DNA from: Anaeromonas gelatinilytica
GTDB lineage: Bacteria > Bacillota > Clostridia > Tissierellales > SIT17
Reading direction: 5' to 3'
NCBI RefSeq assembly: GCF_016820635.1
Contig: NZ_WSFU01000008.1
Span: forward strand, 1 to 64,000
DNA: 64,000 nucleotides
Part shown: positions 7,670 through 16,602 of the stretch, piece by piece
How the letters are laid out: each line of letters opens with the position of its first letter
How positions within the stretch are numbered: position 1 is the stretch's first letter
Notes under the pieces: model-generated
Database searches by the model: none
Told to the model about the DNA's origin: nothing
What the model saw: the letters and a program-made list of their open reading frames with translations, nothing else
Program-made: the position numbers and the translations under genes

Positions 7670-8920
7670 TTAATTCATTATATGAATTTTTTCTAGAAAT
7701 TCTTTATATTCTAAAATGAAATGAAAATTTTCTTTATTCTTTAATTCATTTAATATTTCTGTAGCTTGTCCCTGTGTATAATCAATTTGCATTTCATTCT
7801 TTAAAAAATAAATCGGAATTTTAGTTTCCTTTAATACTTGGAGATTAATCAAATTTCCTTTTCCATAAGGAACATTTGTCACCAAAACATAATCTGATTG
7901 ACGAATAAATTCTAAACTTTCAGATGCTTCCTTTGAAGTAAAATGTGAAAAAGGAGGTGCATCTACACAAGGAATCTTTAATATATTACATATCTCCCAA
8001 TCACTATCCCCCTGATTAACTACTCCAGCTGATACTTGAAAGCCAAGAGAATTTAATTGTTCTAATATCTCTCCTCCAGTATCACCACCACATATTACAT
8101 GAATCTTTATATGTTTTCTATTTATTTCTTTTTTAATAACTCGCAAAGGAAGAATCTCTTTTTTACCTAATATTTTATTATTCCGCACAATCATCTCCAT
8201 ATCATAAACCTTAGACAGATTTTCTTCCTTCACAACCTCTTCTGGATTACCCTGTGCAAGAACTTGTCCATTATGCAATAAAATTAATCTATCACTAAAT
8301 CTAGCAGCCATATTAATATCATGCAAAACAGCCACAACTGTTATATCTCTTTTTTCTTTCAACATATAAATAAGTTCCATAATTTCTAATTGATGATGGA
8401 TATCTAAATGAGAAGTAGGTTCATCTAATAGAATAATACTAGATTGTTGCGCAATTGCACGAGCTACAATTACCCTCTGTCTTTCACCACCACTTAATTC
8501 ATTAAAAAATCTATCTTTAAATTTCCAAGTATTAGTCATAACCATGGCTTCCTTAACTACTTCATAATCCTTTTTTCCTAGTTTGTTTTTTCTAGCAATA
8601 TGAGGATTCCTTCCCATCATCACAATATCAAAATTAGTAAAATCATACTCAATATTAAATTCCTGAGGTACAACTGCTACTAATTTTGCTAATTGACGTT
8701 TTGATAAATTTGTATGCTTATTTCCCTTAATAAAAATCGAACCATTCTCAGAATCAATAATACTAGTAATAGCTTTAATTAATGTAGACTTTCCTGTTCC
8801 ATTAGGACCGATAATTCCTACAAATTCTCCTTTATAAATAGATGCATTCAATCCATCTATGATTTTTTTATTGCCATAAGCTACAACAAGATCCTCAATT
8901 TTTAATACTTCTTCCTTCAT
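7670..8920 (-). CDS. btuD: corrinoid ABC transporter ATPase with extra C-terminal domain
   Basis: Residues 1-255 form a complete FecE/BtuD ATPase: Walker A GPNGTGKST, signature LSGGERQRV, Walker B ILLDEPTSHLD and a switch histidine (VLHDINMAA). A further domain of about 150 residues follows, starting near KIHVICGGDTGGEIL. Similar extensions occur on archaeal and clostridial corrinoid-type ATPases, by my recollection, and are not catalytically characterised. The glycine-rich start and alternating strands suggest a Rossmann-like, ligand-binding fold. Last gene of a cobalamin-riboswitch operon, immediately after the permease gene, so corrinoid uptake is the likely role. Confidence 0.88.
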   Translation of the reverse strand: MKEEVLKIEDLVVAYGNKKIIDGLNASIYKGEFVGIIGPNGTGKSTLIKAITSIIDSENGSIFIKGNKHTNLSKRQLAKLVAVVPQEFNIEYDFTNFDIVMMGRNPHIARKNKLGKKDYEVVKEAMVMTNTWKFKDRFFNELSGGERQRVIVARAIAQQSSIILLDEPTSHLDIHHQLEIMELIYMLKEKRDITVVAVLHDINMAARFSDRLILLHNGQVLAQGNPEEVVKEENLSKVYDMEMIVRNNKILGKKEILPLRVIKKEINRKHIKIHVICGGDTGGEILEQLNSLGFQVSAGVVNQGDSDWEICNILKIPCVDAPPFSHFTSKEASESLEFIRQSDYVLVTNVPYGKGNLINLQVLKETKIPIYFLKNEMQIDYTQGQATEILNELKNKENFHFILEYKEFLEKIHIMN

Positions 8921-9946
8921 CTATATGCCTCCACGTTTTCTCTTTTTTAATAAATAAACAAAGAATGGTCCTCCAAATATAGAAGTAATCACTCCAACTG
9001 GTATCTCTTGCTTCATTAAAGATCGAGCAATAGTATCACAAAAAATAAGAAATACTCCACCTAACATAAAAGAATAAGGATACATTTTTTTATGTTTGGG
9101 TCCTACAAAAATTCTAACTATATGAGGAATAACTAACCCCACAAATCCGATAATACCAGTAACACTAACGGTTGCTGCCGTTACAAAAGTCGTAACTACT
9201 AAAACTATCAATTTTAATCTATCTGTATTTACTCCAAGCTGTGAAGCTGTATCTTCTCCTAAAAGCATAATATCCATTTGCCTATGCAATATATATAAAA
9301 TAATAAATCCAATAATTGCATATGGAAAAATTAACATCATATCTTCCCAACTTTTCCCATTAAAGCTGCCCATAGTCCAATAAATAATTCTACTCATTTG
9401 ATCTGAAAAAATCATCAAAATAGAATTCATTGCAGATAAAAATTGGGATAAAGCAATACCACTTAATAGCAAAGTAGAAACAGGTACCTTTTTTCCCACT
9501 CTCGAAATATTATATACTACTACCAAAGTAAGCATAGCAAAAATAAAAGCAAGTATAGAAATCATATCTACTCTTAGAAAAGAATTGTTCAATCCAAGAA
9601 TTATTCCAATGCTTGCTCCTAAAGCTGCCCCTGATGACACACCTAATAGGAAAGGATCCGCCATTGAATTCTTAAATATGCCTTGATAAGAAACACCACA
9701 CATAGATAGAGAGCCACCTACAAGTAAGGCTAGCAAGACTCTTGGAAATCTTAAATTCCATATAATTGATATAGTAGAATCTTTTACTCCTTCTATATTA
9801 CCTATACCTGTAATCTTATGAAACAAAATTTGAATAGTTTGACTAACAGAAATATCTGCAACTCCAATAGTAGTACAAATAAATATAGTAATAAATGCAA
9901 TAATTATAATAAAAAATAGAAAATATTTTTGAATAAATCTCTTCAT
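8921..9946 (-). CDS. btuC: corrinoid ABC transporter permease (FecCD family)
   Basis: Membrane subunit of 341 residues with the multi-helix pattern of BtuC/FecCD permeases, about ten segments. Family signatures are the segment LRFPRVLLALLVGGSLSMCG, a GVSSGAALGA loop, and a C-terminal GFVGLVIPHIVR loop that contacts the ATPase. Its stop abuts the btuD start, and btuF lies 54 bp upstream. With the riboswitch upstream this is most likely a cobalamin or cobinamide importer; iron-siderophore permeases look similar, and the riboswitch is what decides. Confidence 0.9.
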   Translation of the reverse strand: MKRFIQKYFLFFIIIIAFITIFICTTIGVADISVSQTIQILFHKITGIGNIEGVKDSTISIIWNLRFPRVLLALLVGGSLSMCGVSYQGIFKNSMADPFLLGVSSGAALGASIGIILGLNNSFLRVDMISILAFIFAMLTLVVVYNISRVGKKVPVSTLLLSGIALSQFLSAMNSILMIFSDQMSRIIYWTMGSFNGKSWEDMMLIFPYAIIGFIILYILHRQMDIMLLGEDTASQLGVNTDRLKLIVLVVTTFVTAATVSVTGIIGFVGLVIPHIVRIFVGPKHKKMYPYSFMLGGVFLIFCDTIARSLMKQEIPVGVITSIFGGPFFVYLLKKRKRGGI

Positions 9947-9964
9947 GACATCTCCCTTTTCATT

Positions 9965-9996
9965 AAAAGGGACAACCCTAAAAGGTTGTCTCTTTT
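9965..9996 (-). terminator. intercistronic hairpin between btuF and btuC
   Basis: Stem GACAACC/GGTTGTC extended by AAAAG/CTTTT, with the T-run on the minus strand. It lies inside the operon, so it probably reduces expression of btuC-btuD relative to the binding protein, or protects the btuF 3' end, rather than stopping all transcripts. Confidence 0.6.
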
Positions 9997-10000
9997 ATAT

Positions 10001-10960
10001 TTATTCTTCAAATACTTCAGGATAAATAGCCTTTGCATAAATCTCTAAACCATCTATTACTCTCGGTCCTGGACGCTGAATAATATCATTTTCTGGTGTC
10101 CCGGATGTGATTTCTACAATATCATCATTTTTAAATGCATCAATAGCCTGAATTCCCTCTAACTTTTTAATATCTTCTGCTGATGTAAATGTAGATATAT
10201 AAATGTCTGGATTAGCCTCAATTACTTTTTCTAAACTCAATTGAGGATATGGAGTATCAGCATCTGATGCAATATTGCTTGCATTTATTTCCTGTAACAT
10301 AGAATCAATAAAAGAATCTGGTCCTACAGAATAAAAATCACCAAGATCTATAAAGACTTTCTTACTTTTTACATCCTTTAATTTAGTAATAATTTCTTCT
10401 CTCTCATTCTTCATATTATCAATTACTTCATCAGATTTTTCTTTTACATTAGTTATCTGCCCAATAGTTTCAATACTCTTAAAAACATCATCAATACTAG
10501 ATGAATTAAAAACTACTAACTTTATTTCAGAGGCCTCTAAAAGCTGTTTTATATCTTCTGGAATAGATCTAAAAGCAAAAACTACATTAGGGTCTAAATC
10601 AATGATTGCTTCCGTATTTGGTCCATCATAATCTCCAACAACTTCTATATCTTGTGCCTCCTCAGGATAATTACTATAATTATCTCTACCAATAACCTTA
10701 TCCCCTAATCCTAAAGCAAATAATATTTCTGTATTACTAGGTGAAATAGATACAATTTTTTCTGGAGCCTTTTCAAATATAACTTCATTTCCTAAATCGT
10801 CAACAACAGTCAATGGATATACTGTTTCTGTTGATTCTATATTATTATCTCCATTATTAGATGTATTATCTTTACCATCACTATTAGAACAAGCTGTCCA
10901 CGTAAAAACCATTAAGACAACCATAATTAAAATAAGTACTTTTTTTAATCCTTTCATCAT
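10001..10960 (-). CDS. btuF: corrinoid-binding lipoprotein of ABC importer
   Basis: Solute-binding lipoprotein of 319 residues. It has an N-terminal signal with lipobox TWTAC, an acidic/Asn-rich linker, then a class III periplasmic-binding fold (BtuF/FecB type) starting at VVDDLGNEV. The motif IVSISPSNTEILFALGLGDKVIG is characteristic of this family, shown here in name only. Two adjacent ATGs follow AGGAGGAAGA. First gene of the operon; the long leader upstream is a cobalamin riboswitch with its own terminator-like hairpin. Vitamin B12 or a precursor is the expected ligand. Confidence 0.9.
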   Translation of the reverse strand: MMKGLKKVLILIMVVLMVFTWTACSNSDGKDNTSNNGDNNIESTETVYPLTVVDDLGNEVIFEKAPEKIVSISPSNTEILFALGLGDKVIGRDNYSNYPEEAQDIEVVGDYDGPNTEAIIDLDPNVVFAFRSIPEDIKQLLEASEIKLVVFNSSSIDDVFKSIETIGQITNVKEKSDEVIDNMKNEREEIITKLKDVKSKKVFIDLGDFYSVGPDSFIDSMLQEINASNIASDADTPYPQLSLEKVIEANPDIYISTFTSAEDIKKLEGIQAIDAFKNDDIVEITSGTPENDIIQRPGPRVIDGLEIYAKAIYPEVFEE

Positions 10961-10986
10961 TCTTCCTCCTATAATTATATTTAAAA

Positions 10987-11014
10987 TAAAAAAAGCCCTC
11001 TACAATAAGAAGGT
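10987..11014 (-). terminator. expression-platform terminator of the cobalamin riboswitch
   Basis: On the minus strand CCTTC pairs with GAGGG across an 8-nt loop and is followed directly by C and seven Ts. It lies between the aptamer and btuF, the expected place for a B12-induced transcription terminator. The stem is short, so this is a moderate call. Confidence 0.55.
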
Positions 11015-11067
11015 TTACGAATTTAAACTATATTTATTTACTCCTCCCCTCCGTAGGTAATTTATAA

Positions 11068-11215
11068 TTCTCTAAGGCAGGTCTCCTGACTTGTGCTTCA
11101 TTCTCTGCTCATCCTTCCCATTTTTAAAAAACAGTGGTTTTATGAGTTTGTCCACACTTACAGTAGCGGGGGCTGTCATGGCTTTTCACCACATTCCCTA
11201 TTAAGTATAATACTA
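11068..11215 (-). ncRNA. cobalamin (AdoCbl) riboswitch
   Basis: On the minus strand the conserved blocks appear in order: GGGAA near the 5' end, GGTGAAAAGCC, GACAGCCCCCGCTACTGT, a CCACTG segment with a following GGGAAG, and AAGTCAGGAGACCTGCCT, the B12-box. This is a classic cobalamin riboswitch and it precedes btuF. It explains the apparent plus-strand reading frame across it. Control by transcription termination is inferred from the downstream hairpin. Confidence 0.95.
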
Positions 11216-11338
11216 CACCTTAAAAATTTATTTAATTTTCATATAATCATGTTTCCATATTACCATGCTTATCTTAAAAAATCAAGTAAAACAACAATCT
11301 ATTAATACAATTTAACTTTCTAAATTTTTATTAAAAAT

Positions 11339-11372
11339 AAGCATCTAATAGTAAAATTACTATCAGATGCTT
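11339..11372 (-). terminator. intrinsic terminator after the ABC-2 operon
   Basis: Stem AAGCATCTGATAGTAA paired across a small loop (11339-11372), followed by ATTTTTAAT on the minus strand, about 35 bp past the permease stop. Confidence 0.85.
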
Positions 11373-11405
11373 ACAAAATTCTTTCATCACAATACCTATA
11401 TATAC

Positions 11406-12635
11406 TTATTTTTTTCTTATTAATTTAAAAGCATTTTTTAACTTAATAGGATTGCCATACATAAGAGTAGCCATTCTATAAATTTTAGAAGCTAAGATTC
11501 CTATTAATACCGTAGATACAGTTAATATAACTAATGAAATAATTATCTCAATAGTTGATACAGTTCCCATTGATACTCTTACAAACATTGACATAAATGA
11601 ACTAAAAGGAATAAAAGAAGTTACTTTTAATACCATACTTTCAGTATTATACATTCCCATCATAGCTGCACCAAACACACCAATAAATATTATAGTTATT
11701 GGTGTAGAACTAGAGCTCACATCTTCCGTTCTTGAAACTAATGCTCCTAAAGTTCCAAAAATAAATGTATAAAAAAGATAACCTAATATCCCAAAAATAG
11801 AAAAAGTAAGAAGTACTTCTGAAGGTATCTTAAATACAAAATCTAATTTATTATCCCAAGCATCGGCATTTAGATTATAGGTAGTCATAGATATTAAAAT
11901 AACTAATCCAACCTGTATTATTCCAGCTAATGCTCCTCCTATAACTTTACCAAATATTAAATTACTACTATCTGTACTAGTAACTAAAACTTCCATAGTT
12001 CTATTACTCTTTTCACTAGCTACCGATGTTGCAACTAATTGACCATAAATGATTATCATAAAGTAAAGGACAAATACTAAAATATAGGTATAAAGATAAT
12101 TACTACTACTATCTTTTCCTAAAATATCTGTATCATATTCCATATTAGGAGAAATTAATCCTTCTACTTCACTATATTCAATTCCCAATTGTTTAAAACC
12201 GCTCATCCTATATGCTCTCATTAATGCTTCTTCAAAGAATGTTCTATTAGAATCTAACATCTCATTATTTTTTATAATATATCGATATTTAGTAGGAGTT
12301 TCTATAATATATCCAGCTTCTATTTCTCCAGAATTTATATCCTTTTCTAATTTCTCTTGATTTTCATATTCTACTAATTTTCCTACAAAAAAGCTTTCTT
12401 CTAAATCTTTAATATTTATTAAAGATTCATCCCTATTTATATAACCATATATATCATCTGAATCAACGGAATCTTCCCCAGTATCCTTTTCAGAATCAAA
12501 AAATGTATCCTTTATAGTAGGTATGGATAATCCAACAATTAATAACACGCAAATAATTATCGTGGATATTAAAAAGGTCTTATTTTTCAAAAACCCCATA
12601 AGTTCAAATTTTAATACAGTGAAAAAATCTTTCAT
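11406..12635 (-). CDS. ABC-2 type permease (NatB-like exporter subunit)
   Basis: Membrane subunit of 409 residues. A first helix (about 18-40) is followed by a long extracytoplasmic domain (about 45-190), then five more hydrophobic segments. This is the layout of NatB/YhaP and ABC-2 permeases. The segment ASEKSNRTMEVLVTS is the conserved cytoplasmic loop of the family. Its ATG shares one base with the ATPase stop (TAATG), so the two are translationally coupled. In Bacillus, NatAB exports Na+; here substrate is unknown and could be a drug or peptide. Confidence 0.85.
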   Translation of the reverse strand: MKDFFTVLKFELMGFLKNKTFLISTIIICVLLIVGLSIPTIKDTFFDSEKDTGEDSVDSDDIYGYINRDESLINIKDLEESFFVGKLVEYENQEKLEKDINSGEIEAGYIIETPTKYRYIIKNNEMLDSNRTFFEEALMRAYRMSGFKQLGIEYSEVEGLISPNMEYDTDILGKDSSSNYLYTYILVFVLYFMIIIYGQLVATSVASEKSNRTMEVLVTSTDSSNLIFGKVIGGALAGIIQVGLVILISMTTYNLNADAWDNKLDFVFKIPSEVLLTFSIFGILGYLFYTFIFGTLGALVSRTEDVSSSSTPITIIFIGVFGAAMMGMYNTESMVLKVTSFIPFSSFMSMFVRVSMGTVSTIEIIISLVILTVSTVLIGILASKIYRMATLMYGNPIKLKNAFKLIRKK

Positions 12636-13549
12636 TAACTATCACCTACCTTTTTAACAAAAATATCTTCTAACGTCGGCTCATATACTGAAAAGTTCTC
12701 AATATCTAGATTTAATTTTACTACAGCATTAAATAAATCATTTTTCGTCTTATCTTCTAATAATTCTATTATTAAATAATCTTTCTTTCTATCCACCACT
12801 TTAGCAATATCTCTTAAATCATCTATAAAAATTTCCTCTAATTTATCAGGAGATAAATTTACTTCTTTTATAGTTAATCTATTCATACCATATTTTCTTT
12901 TTATCTCTTTTAAATTTCCTGTTAAAACTATTTCTCCTTTATTTATTAAAGCTATTTCTTCACAAAATTCTTCCACATAATTCATTTGATGACTAGAAAA
13001 AATTAATAACTTATTATCATTTATCAATTCTCTAATAATTTCCTTTAAAATTTGAGAATTCACTGGATCTAATCCACTAAAAGGTTCATCTAATATTATA
13101 ATTTCTGGGTTGCATATGAATGTTTCTGCTAATTGAACTTTTTGTTGATTTCCTTTTGACAATGTTTCTAACTTCTTGTTTTTATATTCTTCTACTCCTA
13201 GCCTTTTTAACCAATATAATGTATTCTCCTTAGCCTCCTTATTACTTAACCCTCTAAGTTGGCCTAAATATATTAATTGCTCTAAAACTTTTTTCTTGGG
13301 ATATAATCCTCTTTCTTCTGGTAAATATCCTATCTGATAATTTCCCGCTACAAATTTTTGTCCATCTAAAAGAATATCTCCACTATTTGCATTAAATAAA
13401 TTCATAATTATTCTAATAGTAGTAGTTTTTCCCGCTCCATTTCTTCCTAATAAACCTAGAGCTTTACCACTTTCTACTGAGAAAGATATCCCATGTAGAA
13501 TTTCTGTATATGAAAAACTTTTACGTACATTCTTTACTTCAAGTTTCAT
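12635..13549 (-). CDS. ABC exporter ATPase (NatA-like)
   Basis: ATPase of 304 residues from ATG 13549, which follows AGAGGTG; the 12-codon longer frame lacks a good site. Walker A GRNGAGKTT, a signature LSKGNQQKV, Walker B IIILDEPFSGLD and a SSHQM switch are intact. The LSKGNQ form of the signature is typical of NatA/YhaQ ATPases. The C-terminal 80 residues form the regulatory extension common in drug and Na+ exporters. It partners with the overlapping permease gene. Confidence 0.88.
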   Translation of the reverse strand: MKLEVKNVRKSFSYTEILHGISFSVESGKALGLLGRNGAGKTTTIRIIMNLFNANSGDILLDGQKFVAGNYQIGYLPEERGLYPKKKVLEQLIYLGQLRGLSNKEAKENTLYWLKRLGVEEYKNKKLETLSKGNQQKVQLAETFICNPEIIILDEPFSGLDPVNSQILKEIIRELINDNKLLIFSSHQMNYVEEFCEEIALINKGEIVLTGNLKEIKRKYGMNRLTIKEVNLSPDKLEEIFIDDLRDIAKVVDRKKDYLIIELLEDKTKNDLFNAVVKLNLDIENFSVYEPTLEDIFVKKVGDS

Positions 13550-13678
13550 AATAACACCTCTTTTCATTAATTTCACCCGTTCCAATCATACTTCTACATA
13601 ATCCCCCTTTATTCCTTCTTAATTTTTTATATTTTAAATATAAATCTCATTAATAAGTATATTACACATTGTAAAATA

Positions 13679-13717
13679 GAAAAGTCTATAAATGCATATG
13701 CATTTATAGGCCTTTCT
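13679..13717 (-). terminator. intrinsic terminator after the chemoreceptor gene
   Basis: Perfect 24-nt palindrome CTATAAATGCAT/ATGCATTTATAG (13686-13709), extended by AG-rich flanks and followed by CTTTTCT on the minus strand, just past the chemoreceptor stop codon. Confidence 0.75.
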
Positions 13718-13734
13718 ATTAATATATTTATCAG

Positions 13735-15786
13735 TTAAACTCTAAATTTTTTAATAACCGACTGTAAATCCTGAGCTAAACTTGCCAAACTCTCACTTGC
13801 ACCTGCAATCTCTTCGATAGAAGCAGTCTGTTCTTCCATTGATGCCGATGCCTGCTGAGTAGAAGCAGAGTTTTCTTCTGCAATAGCAGAAAGATTCTGA
13901 AGAGTATCAAGGATTTTATTTTTCATATTATTCATTTCATCACTTGAAATATTCAACTCTTCAACGGCTATTTCTGAATCTTTCATAGAATCTGCTATCA
14001 TCTCATATTTATTTTTACTATTAATGACACTTTTTGTTTGTTGCTCAACTATAGTGGATATTCTTTTTATTGTATTAACAGCATCATGAGAATTATTTTG
14101 TAACTCTTTCACTATTTCATCAATAGCCTTTGTTGACACAGAAGATTCCTCAGCTAATTTTCTGATTTCTTCTGCCACTACCGCAAATCCTTTTCCAGCA
14201 TCCCCTGCTCTTGCTGCCTCTATAGCTGCATTTAAAGCTAAAAGATTAGTCTGTTCTGCAATAGATGCAATCACATTACTTGCTTCACCAATTTTATTAG
14301 AACTTTCATTAGTCTTTAAAATTGCTTCATGAATCTCTTTTGATGCTCCATTACTTTCCTTTGTTATTTTATATAAATTCTCAATTTCTTCTAAACCATC
14401 ATTAACTACTGTTACAACATTATTTGATGCTTTATTTAAGTTCTCCATGTGAGCCTGATTTTTTTCAATCGCATTTCCTAATTGTATAGCCTTATTAGAA
14501 CCTCCTTCCGTATTTTGGGCCTGTTCAGAAGCTCCTCTTGCAATTTCTTCTACTGTTTTGGATACTTCTTCTGCCGCAGTAGCTGATTGTTGTGATGTAG
14601 CTGTCAACTCTTCTGAAGCAGCAGATACTTGTTCTGAAGAATTACCTATTTCCTTAATAATATCTCTAAAACTATTTGTTATATTTTGCAATGCCCTTGA
14701 TAGATATCCAAGCTCATCTTTCTTTTTAAGATATTTTTCATCTACATCTTGTGTAATATCAAGCTTGGCTATTTTTTCTGAATAATCTACTGTTTTTATA
14801 ATTGGTTTTGTCATTGAACTACCAATTATATAAACTATAAAAATACTCACTATTAAAATAATGATTGTAGCTATCATAATACTTCTTTGAAGTCCAGGAA
14901 TTGCTTCTAATACTTCTTCTTGATCAGCAGTAATAATAAATATCCAATTCGTACCTTCAATAGGTGAATATCCAGCATATAGATTATTACCATTAAAAGA
15001 GTAATCACTTACTCCCTTTTTTTCTTTTAATATTTCATTAAATAATTCTGCTAATGATGTTAAGCTTTCATCTTTTTTTACTTCCTCCGTTGGATTAAAT
15101 TCATTCATTACCTTATCTCTATCGGGATGAGCAACTACTGTTCCATTATTATTAATGATATATCCATATCCACTTTCTCCAAAACCTGTATCATCTACAA
15201 TATCACTTAGAGCCTCCCCATTGCTACGACTAATTAATGCACCTACTACATTACCATCTCTTTCAATAGGTACTGCATACATTAAAACTAATTCATTTGT
15301 TACACGACTAATCAATAAATCTGATATACTAATTTCACCATTTAAGGCCTTTTTTATATAATCTCTATCACCTAGTTCATTGGTTGTACCATCTGAATAC
15401 TGAGCAAAACCATTAAGATCAACAACAGCAATATCAATAAAATTTGTTTTCTCTACTTGTCTTTGTAATATAGGCTGTTGTACTTCCCAATCCATACTTT
15501 GTATTTCTTCCATTTGTGACATTGTTTCTAATGTTCGACTTTGAGTTTCAATTCGACTTTCTGTTAATCTTGATGCTTCATATGATAATGAGGCTAATGA
15601 CTCTTCTGATTTTTTAGTAAGAGAATTAACAGCATTTCCTAGAGAAATAGCTCCTGATGCAATAGATGCAGCTAAAATTAATATAGAAAAATAAGCTATT
15701 AATTTTGCTCTAATACTTTTAAATTTAAATCCAAATTTAAATTTTCTTATATTTTTATCTTTAATTTTATATTTTGTTTTTTCCAT
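13735..15786 (-). CDS. methyl-accepting chemotaxis protein with dCache sensor
   Basis: Chemoreceptor of 683 residues. A basic N-terminus and TM1 (about 28-50) are followed by an extracytoplasmic double-Cache domain (about 55-295; [16 protein letters not shown] and a DRDY loop are typical), TM2 (about 300-325), HAMP (about 325-380), and the cytoplasmic signalling helices. The hairpin tip reads [20 protein letters not shown], the invariant CheA/CheW contact site. Methylation helices flank it. It follows a cheW-like gene carrying an in-frame stop, 26 bp away, and a c-di-GMP-I riboswitch. Ligand is probably a small metabolite such as an amino acid, which is inference. Confidence 0.95.
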   Translation of the reverse strand: MEKTKYKIKDKNIRKFKFGFKFKSIRAKLIAYFSILILAASIASGAISLGNAVNSLTKKSEESLASLSYEASRLTESRIETQSRTLETMSQMEEIQSMDWEVQQPILQRQVEKTNFIDIAVVDLNGFAQYSDGTTNELGDRDYIKKALNGEISISDLLISRVTNELVLMYAVPIERDGNVVGALISRSNGEALSDIVDDTGFGESGYGYIINNNGTVVAHPDRDKVMNEFNPTEEVKKDESLTSLAELFNEILKEKKGVSDYSFNGNNLYAGYSPIEGTNWIFIITADQEEVLEAIPGLQRSIMIATIIILIVSIFIVYIIGSSMTKPIIKTVDYSEKIAKLDITQDVDEKYLKKKDELGYLSRALQNITNSFRDIIKEIGNSSEQVSAASEELTATSQQSATAAEEVSKTVEEIARGASEQAQNTEGGSNKAIQLGNAIEKNQAHMENLNKASNNVVTVVNDGLEEIENLYKITKESNGASKEIHEAILKTNESSNKIGEASNVIASIAEQTNLLALNAAIEAARAGDAGKGFAVVAEEIRKLAEESSVSTKAIDEIVKELQNNSHDAVNTIKRISTIVEQQTKSVINSKNKYEMIADSMKDSEIAVEELNISSDEMNNMKNKILDTLQNLSAIAEENSASTQQASASMEEQTASIEEIAGASESLASLAQDLQSVIKKFRV

Positions 15787-15812
15787 TTTAGTTCCTCCAT
15801 TAAATTTAATAT

Positions 15813-16250
15813 TTAATTTACATTTTTTTCACCAATAAAAAGAAGTTCTGTCAAATCTAATAATATTATGACTTCTTCATCCATTCTACCTATCCCCATA
15901 ATATATTTTTCATCAATATTCATAGCTATATCTGGTGAATCATCTATATATTTCTGATGTAGGTTTACAACTTCAGAAGCATCATCAACAACTATACCAA
16001 TTTGCCTATTATCTATATTTATAATAATTATCCTACTATTTTCTTGAACCTCCCATTCTTTCATATTAAACTTCTTTTTTAGATTAATTACAGGAATAAT
16101 ATCTTCCCTCAAATTAATAATACCTTCAACAAAAACTGGTACATTAGGAATTTATGTGCTCTTTTCATATTCTGTAATTTCTTTTACTTTCATAATTTCT
16201 ATTCCATATTTTTGATTCTCAAGTTTAAACAAACTATATTGCTTATTCAA
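15813..16250 (-). pseudogene. cheW: cheW with in-frame TAA nonsense codon
   Basis: A TTG start at 16250, behind a perfect AAGGAGGTGA site, opens a CheW coupling-protein frame of 145 codons, the family's usual length. It reads through KLENQKYGIEIMKVKEITEY, then hits TAA (complement of 16152-16154). The same frame continues with IPNVPVFVEGIINLREDIIP, the canonical CheW core, to a stop at 15813. Everything but one codon is intact, so this is a recent nonsense mutation, a sequencing error, or readthrough. Restart at the TTG before REDIIP would give a 99-residue C-terminal piece lacking the first strands. A functional CheW would link the neighbouring receptor to CheA. Confidence 0.8.
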
Positions 16251-16286
16251 TTTTATGTCACCTCCTTTTAATTTTTATTTAAATTA

Positions 16287-16327
16287 AACCCCCTTTATGT
16301 TTACATAATGTAAGCAAAAAGGGGGTT
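16287..16327 (-). terminator. terminator in the c-di-GMP riboswitch expression platform
   Basis: AACCCCCTTT at 16287-16296 pairs with AAAGGGGGTT at 16318-16327, with an inner TTACAT/ATGTAA element; on the minus strand it is followed by TTTAATTT. It lies between the aptamer and cheW, the expected site for riboswitch-controlled termination. Confidence 0.8.
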
Positions 16328-16334
16328 AATCTAC

Positions 16335-16417
16335 CGTATTCTGCAACCGGCTAACCTATTAATTTATAATTTAGACCCTTGGCTTTGCGTCCTTACCTTT
16401 CGATAAGTTTGCTCTTT
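16335..16417 (-). ncRNA. c-di-GMP-I (GEMM-I) riboswitch
   Basis: On the minus strand the conserved blocks are GCAAAC, a TATCGAAAGGTA stem capped by GAAA, GACGCAAAGCC, GGGTCT, and AGGTTAGCCGGTTGC, whose GGTTGC closes on GCAAAC. This is the GEMM-I consensus. It precedes cheW and the chemoreceptor gene, so c-di-GMP level should set their transcription through the adjoining terminator. Whether the ligand turns expression on or off cannot be read with certainty by eye. Confidence 0.92.
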
Positions 16418-16551
16418 TAATTCATATTAATCATTATTTTTTATTATAGAAATATTTGGATATATAAATCTTTATTTAAGAATATAATAAATAATTTAAC
16501 ATCACAATATTTTTCGACTAATTTTTACATAATAATCTATATCTATTCATT

Positions 16552-16589
16552 AAAAACCCCAAAATATTTATAAATATTCTGGGGTTTTT
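16552..16589 (-). terminator. intrinsic terminator after the histidine kinase gene
   Basis: AAAAACCCCA / TGGGGTTTTT stem with an inner AATATTTATAAATATT, 13 bp past the kinase stop codon. Strong GC foot and U-tail. Confidence 0.9.
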
Positions 16590-16602
16590 GTAACTTTTTA
16601 TT

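Noticed and set aside
11093-11305. Plus-strand reading frame of 70 codons
   Set aside because: It runs across the cobalamin riboswitch on the other strand, has no ribosome binding site, and is explained by the aptamer's conserved sequence.
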